Source: JASFEQ01 sp050122535
Lineage (GTDB): Bacteria > Desulfobacterota > DSM-4660 > Desulfatiglandales > HGW-15
Assembly (NCBI GenBank): GCA_050122535.1
Contig: JASFIT010000163.1
Coordinates: forward strand, 1-9,383
Direction: 5' to 3'
Length of the DNA stretch: 9,383 nucleotides
Under the pieces are notes generated by a model, which had not been told where the DNA came from, did no database searches, and saw only the letters and a program-made list of their open reading frames with translations. The position numbers and the translations under genes are program-made. Positions 5,916 to 9,383 of the stretch are shown here, one piece after another (position 1 is the first letter of the stretch; each line of letters opens with the position of its first letter).

Positions 5916-7658
5916 ATGTCATCCAAACCTTGGCACGGTCCCAAGTGGCCTGACGACGTCCCATATGAGATAGGCGGTTACGAAAGGCCTCTCACTTCTA
6001 TCTTAGACACGACGGCGAAGCTCTATCCTGACCATACCTACACCATCTTTGAAGGCGCAACACAGACATTTGCCCAGGTGAAAGAGACCGCTGAGCGGGT
6101 GGCAAATTTCCTCTTCTCCCGTGGTATAGAGCCGGGTGACCGGGTTGCCATCTTCCTGCCCAATCTCCCCCATTATCCCCCCATCTTTTTTGGCATTTTT
6201 AAGGCCGGCGCGGTCTGTGTCACCTGCAATCCCCTCTACAAGGCCTCTGAGTTGAACTTCCAACTCAAAGACGTTGGGGCGAAGGCCCTCTTTGTCATGG
6301 ATCATCCCATGTTTTACCCAACGGCATTGAAGGCCATGGAAGGCTCAGAGGTGCACACCGTCGTCGTTTGTAATGTCAAATCCTACTTGCCCTCCATGAA
6401 AGGTTTTTTAGGCTCGCTCCTGGGCAAAATCCCCAAAGCAGAGCACCATGAAACTGGGCATCTGATGTTTGATGACCTGATCAAGTCCACGTCACCAGAA
6501 CCACCTGACCTCAAAATCAATCCCACAGAGGATTTGGCCCTCATTCTTTATACGGGTGGCACCACTGGTCTTCCTAAAGGCGCCTGCCTCACTCACGCCA
6601 ACTTGATGTCAAACCTTATAATGGGTGAGGAGTATGTACGTATCGCTGAAAAGCCGGGTGAGAAGCCAAAGAAACCGGACAAGGGGGTTCACACCGTTCT
6701 GGGACTGCTGCCCTGGTACCACAGTTTTGGACTCACGCACAGCCTGCTGGCGAGTTGCATGGGCGCCTCGCGTCTCATCTGCATGCCGGACCCAAGGGCA
6801 GGCAAGCCCCCTTTCACCGAGGTTCTCAAGGCCATCGAGAAGTACAAGGTCAGTGGATTCGTGGCCGTGCCCAGCATCTTTTCGGCCCTGGTCAACCATC
6901 CCTTTACAGACAAGTTTGACCTTACCTCCATCATCGGTTGCGGCTCGGGTGCGGCTCCGCTGCCCGTCGAAGTCCTCAAGCAGTTTGAGGAACGGACCGG
7001 GGCTATCATTTACGAAGGGTATGGGCTCACCGAGACCTCACCCACGTTGACAACGAACCCAACCAATCATGAGCAGCGCAAAATCGGAACCGTTGGATTG
7101 CCCGTTCCTAGTACAGACATGAAAATAGTGGACCTTGAAACGGGGCTCCAGGAACTCTCCCAAGGTGAGGATGGCGAGATTGCCTTTGCTGGTCCCCAGA
7201 TCATGCGCGGGTACTGGAATAAGCCCGAAGAGGACAAGGCCGTTTTTCGTGAGATCGATGGAAAGCGCTTCTTTTTGACCGGCGACATCGGGCACATGGA
7301 CGATGAAGGGTTTCTGGTCATAACGGATCGCAAAAAAGACATGATCATTGTGGGAGGATTTAATGCCTATCCAAGGGAGATCGAAGAGGTCCTCTATGCC
7401 CACCCCAAGGTCGCCCTGGCCGCGGTAATCGGTGTGCCCGATCCTCATAGGGGGGAGGCCGTTAAGGCCTTTATCCAACTCAAACCGGGCACTGATGCCA
7501 CGGAGGATGAGTTCCAGAACTTTTGCAAGACCAGAATGGCCGGCTACAAGCGGCCGCGTGAAATCGAGTTCCGGGAGAGTTTACCCACATCCATGGTGGG
7601 AAAGGTCTTGCGCAGGGTCCTGCGAGAAGAGGAACGTGAGGAACGCAAAAAGGGCTGA
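5916..7658 (+). CDS. Long-chain fatty acid-CoA ligase (FadD-like, adenylate-forming)
   Basis: The 580-residue product has the full set of acyl-CoA synthetase motifs: YTGGTTGLPKG (212-222) for phosphate binding, PWYHSFGLT (266-274), GYGLTETSP (368-376), TGDIGHMDDEGF (455-466) with the ribose-binding Asp, DRKKDMIIVGGFNAYPREIE (471-490) as the hinge and CoA-binding segment, and PTSMVGKVLRR (557-567) with catalytic K563. Its length fits bacterial medium/long-chain ligases. It would activate fatty acids with ATP and CoA for beta-oxidation. ATG 5916 is supported by GAGG at 5907-5910, 5 nt upstream. The gene is clearly more GC-rich than the operon before it. It converges on an acyl-CoA dehydrogenase gene 72 bp away, a pairing that fits fatty acid breakdown. 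Chain-length preference cannot be read from the sequence. Confidence 0.9.
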   Translation: MSSKPWHGPKWPDDVPYEIGGYERPLTSILDTTAKLYPDHTYTIFEGATQTFAQVKETAERVANFLFSRGIEPGDRVAIFLPNLPHYPPIFFGIFKAGAVCVTCNPLYKASELNFQLKDVGAKALFVMDHPMFYPTALKAMEGSEVHTVVVCNVKSYLPSMKGFLGSLLGKIPKAEHHETGHLMFDDLIKSTSPEPPDLKINPTEDLALILYTGGTTGLPKGACLTHANLMSNLIMGEEYVRIAEKPGEKPKKPDKGVHTVLGLLPWYHSFGLTHSLLASCMGASRLICMPDPRAGKPPFTEVLKAIEKYKVSGFVAVPSIFSALVNHPFTDKFDLTSIIGCGSGAAPLPVEVLKQFEERTGAIIYEGYGLTETSPTLTTNPTNHEQRKIGTVGLPVPSTDMKIVDLETGLQELSQGEDGEIAFAGPQIMRGYWNKPEEDKAVFREIDGKRFFLTGDIGHMDDEGFLVITDRKKDMIIVGGFNAYPREIEEVLYAHPKVALAAVIGVPDPHRGEAVKAFIQLKPGTDATEDEFQNFCKTRMAGYKRPREIEFRESLPTSMVGKVLRRVLREEEREERKKG

Positions 7659-7730
7659 GGGTTATGGGTCCAGTGAGGCGTGGGATACTCCCTCCCTCCA
7701 GCGTCCAGCTCATGGAGCTCACATCTATTC

Positions 7731-8879
7731 TCAGCCCTTTAGAAGTGTCCCAGCGATAATTAGCTTTTCTATCTCTTTTGTGCCTTCGTAAATCTCTATG
7801 ATTTTGGCATCCCGGTAAAACCGTTCCACCTCATACTCAGCCATATACCCGTATCCCCCGTGGACCTGGATCGCCTCCTCTGCCACCTGAACCGCGGTTT
7901 CTCCTGCAAACCACTTGGCCATAGCCGTCAGTCCCCGATCGGGGTCCCCCTTGTCCGCCTTCCAGGCCGCTTCATAGACCAGATTACGGGCCGCCCGAAC
8001 AAGGGTTGCCATCTCCGCGATTTTGAATTGAATGGCCTGAAAAGACCCCAGAGTCTGTCCAAATTGCCTTCTCTCTTTGGCATATTTTATGGCCTTTTCC
8101 ATGGCGCCTCGGGCGATACCCACCCCCTCGGCCCCCACATGAATTCGGGTCCTGTTAAAAAACTCCATGAATTGATAAAAGCCTTTTCCCTCCTCACCAA
8201 TGAGGTTTTCTTGGGGGACGCGAACATCTTTGAAAGCCAATTCAGCCGTATCAGATGCCCGAATCCCCAACTTGTGGCGAAGCTTAATTGCCTCGAAGCC
8301 TTCCCGGTCGCTCTCCAAAAGGATCACGCTATGCCTGCCATGGCGTGAGGGATCCTGGGGATTTGTGAGGCATATAACCATAAAATAACTGGCCACGGTG
8401 CCGTTGGTGATAAACATCTTATTTCCGTTGATCACATAATCATTGCCATCTTGCACAGCCGTGGTTCTAACGGCTGAAACATCACTTCCCGCATCCGGTT
8501 CTGTGATGGCGGATCCCATCACAGCCTCTCCGCTGGTTAGGGGTATGAGATATTTTTCCTTTTGTTCATCCCTGCCATACAACTCAATCATGTCCGCACC
8601 AAACGTGGCTGATATGAGCACTGATCCCAATCCAGGATCCACCCGCCAGAACTCTTCGCTAACGATACACTTTTCCAGGTAACCGTAGCCGCTCCCGCCA
8701 TACTTTTCCGGCAGGTTGAGCCCTATGAAACCGAGTTGAGCGGCTTTTTTAACCAGGTCACGAGGGTACTTTTCTTCTTGATCGCACTCCAGGGCTATTT
8801 CTGGGAATTCACCCTCAGCAAACTCCCTCGCCGCTTTTCTGATATCTTCTTGCTCTCTGGTTAATTTGAAATCCATCAT
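7731..8879 (-). CDS. Acyl-CoA dehydrogenase (FAD-dependent, short/branched-chain type)
   Basis: The 382-residue product has normal family length and all three domains. The helical N-terminal domain opens with FKLTREQEDIRKAAREFAEGE. The middle beta domain contains the signature MGSAITEPDAGSDVSAVRTT (121-140) and NGNKMFITNG (151-160). The C-terminal helical domain contains ERRQFGQTLGSFQAIQFKIAEM, QVHGGYGYMAEYEVERFYRD and IYEGTKEIEKL, where E365 is the probable catalytic base, in the position used by short-chain and butyryl-type enzymes. It oxidises an acyl-CoA to the enoyl-CoA and passes electrons to electron-transfer flavoprotein. Two ATG codons are adjacent (8877-8879 and 8874-8876). The AAAGG before them is only 2 nt from the first but 5 nt from the second, so translation may begin at the second. 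The FFNRTRIHVGAEG segment (240-252) departs from the common GR-I-AAQA pattern and may reflect an unusual substrate. Confidence 0.93.
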   Translation of the reverse strand: MMDFKLTREQEDIRKAAREFAEGEFPEIALECDQEEKYPRDLVKKAAQLGFIGLNLPEKYGGSGYGYLEKCIVSEEFWRVDPGLGSVLISATFGADMIELYGRDEQKEKYLIPLTSGEAVMGSAITEPDAGSDVSAVRTTAVQDGNDYVINGNKMFITNGTVASYFMVICLTNPQDPSRHGRHSVILLESDREGFEAIKLRHKLGIRASDTAELAFKDVRVPQENLIGEEGKGFYQFMEFFNRTRIHVGAEGVGIARGAMEKAIKYAKERRQFGQTLGSFQAIQFKIAEMATLVRAARNLVYEAAWKADKGDPDRGLTAMAKWFAGETAVQVAEEAIQVHGGYGYMAEYEVERFYRDAKIIEIYEGTKEIEKLIIAGTLLKG

Positions 8880-8956
8880 GGCCTTTTCTAACTTAAGATT
8901 TCAATTTCTTGTGGCCCTTCGTCTATAGCCCAACGGGAAGGCCGACCTTTGAGGAC

Positions 8957-8970
8957 AAATAGATCTATTT
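8957..8970. promoter_or_regulatory. Perfect 14-bp palindrome, possible operator for the acyl-CoA dehydrogenase gene
   Basis: AAATAGATCTATTT is fully self-complementary. It lies 77 bp upstream of the acyl-CoA dehydrogenase start, in the space where its promoter must be. A symmetric site of this size fits a homodimeric repressor such as a TetR-type fatty acid regulator, but no regulator gene is in the window. I could not find a convincing -35/-10 pair around it. Confidence 0.35.
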
Positions 8971-9059
8971 AGGAAACAGAGGATGATGTCCTGACAATCG
9001 CGGTGACGAGTGTGCGGGTTTTCAGAATGCCCTGCTTTAGGCCACGTAACCGTTTCAGG

Positions 9060-9149
9060 CACTTCAGGCACTTTAGGCACTAGATCACTTTAGTCACTTT
9101 AGCTCACTTTAGTCACTTTAGATCACTTTTGATCACTCTAGGCACTTCC
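9060..9149. repeat. Degenerate tandem array of ten CACT-containing units (period 8-10 bp)
   Basis: CACT begins at 9060, 9069, 9078, 9086, 9095, 9105, 9114, 9124, 9134 and 9143. Units are variants of CACTTTAGN, with linkers GG, T, CT or AT. On the minus strand they read AAAGTGNCTAAAGTGA-like. The array fills the end of the gap between the tsaC-like gene and the acyl-CoA dehydrogenase gene and includes the tsaC stop codon (9133-9135) and final codons. It has no unique spacers, so it is not a CRISPR array. Its function is unknown. Confidence 0.8.
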
Positions 9150-9383
9150 TGATCTGTTCCCGACTCACCATCCCTTCCCTCACCAAGACAGGCGGATCCA
9201 CACTCACATCGAGAACTGTGGATCCCTTGCCTCCAGCCGTCTCTCCGCCATCCAGTATGAGGTCCACTTCTTCTCCCAGGTTTTGAAGAACCTCTTTTGC
9301 GCTGGAGCAGGCCGGCTGACCAGAAATATTGGCACTCGTCCCGGTAATCGGCCCATCCACGGCTTGGGCCAGTGCCGTGGGTA
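9133..9383 (-). CDS. tsaC: Threonylcarbamoyl-AMP synthase, YrdC/TsaC family, C-terminal part only
   Basis: The frame has no stop up to the right edge of the window, so the gene continues outside and about 83 C-terminal residues are seen. They include GPITGTSANISG, the conserved TSANISG block of the YrdC domain, then DLILDGGETAGGKGSTVLDV and VLVREGMVS. The enzyme makes threonylcarbamoyl-AMP from threonine, bicarbonate and ATP for the t6A37 modification of ANN-decoding tRNAs, in the cytoplasm. The protein ends soon after the YrdC domain, so it is the short TsaC type without the extra Sua5 domain. The last codons and TGA stop lie inside the CACT repeat array. The Met nine residues into the visible part is internal, not a start, because ALAQAM-GPI aligns with the usual family sequence. 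Confidence 0.85.
   Translation of the reverse strand, partial: PTALAQAVDGPITGTSANISGQPACSSAKEVLQNLGEEVDLILDGGETAGGKGSTVLDVSVDPPVLVREGMVSREQIRKCLE

Noticed and set aside
7707..7719. AGCTC-ATG-GAGCT hairpin between the converging FadD-like and dehydrogenase genes as a bidirectional terminator
   Set aside because: The stem is only 5 bp with a 3-nt loop, and no T-tract follows on either strand.
9060..9149. CRISPR array
   Set aside because: Units are 8-10 bp and directly adjacent, with no spacers of unique sequence and no cas genes.

Overview
The window looks like a piece of chromosome from an anaerobic bacterium that handles carboxylic acids as CoA thioesters. Desulfobacterota (the former Deltaproteobacteria: sulfate reducers and syntrophs) is the best guess. 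It rests on gene content: a 2-hydroxyacyl-CoA dehydratase / benzoyl-CoA reductase subunit pair, a PaaK-type CoA ligase, a FadD-type ligase and an acyl-CoA dehydrogenase. The taxonomic call is inference, since no rRNA or marker alignment is available here.

Layout. Positions 1-302 hold an open frame running in from the left edge and a weak promoter candidate. Positions 303-1475 (+) encode an M24-family (Xaa-Pro peptidase/creatinase-like) protein. It is bracketed by an exact GTTAGGC core site (273-279) and a 65-nt attC-like imperfect hairpin (1497-1561), so the gene resembles an integron cassette. A structured gap of about 360 bp follows. Then comes a tight three-gene operon on the + strand: two 2-hydroxyacyl-CoA dehydratase/benzoyl-CoA reductase family subunits (1838-2959 and 2973-4193) and a PaaK-like phenylacetate/aryl-CoA ligase (4214-5632). 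Spacings are 13 and 20 bp and both downstream genes have strong Shine-Dalgarno sites.

After a 283-bp gap with terminator-like hairpins, the sequence becomes visibly more GC-rich. A long-chain fatty acid-CoA ligase (5916-7658, +) converges on an acyl-CoA dehydrogenase (7731-8879, -). Upstream of the dehydrogenase lie a perfect 14-bp palindrome (8957-8970) and ten degenerate CACT-containing tandem units (about 9060-9149). The array runs into the 3' end of a threonylcarbamoyl-AMP synthase gene (- strand, cut by the right edge).

How the genes could work together: the PaaK-like ligase would activate an aromatic or hydroxy acid to its CoA ester. The two-subunit iron-sulfur enzyme would then dehydrate or reduce it, with an activator ATPase encoded elsewhere. 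The FadD-like ligase and acyl-CoA dehydrogenase would carry out activation and the first oxidation of beta-oxidation. The most unusual signal is the cassette-like architecture around the M24 gene; the CACT array is the second.
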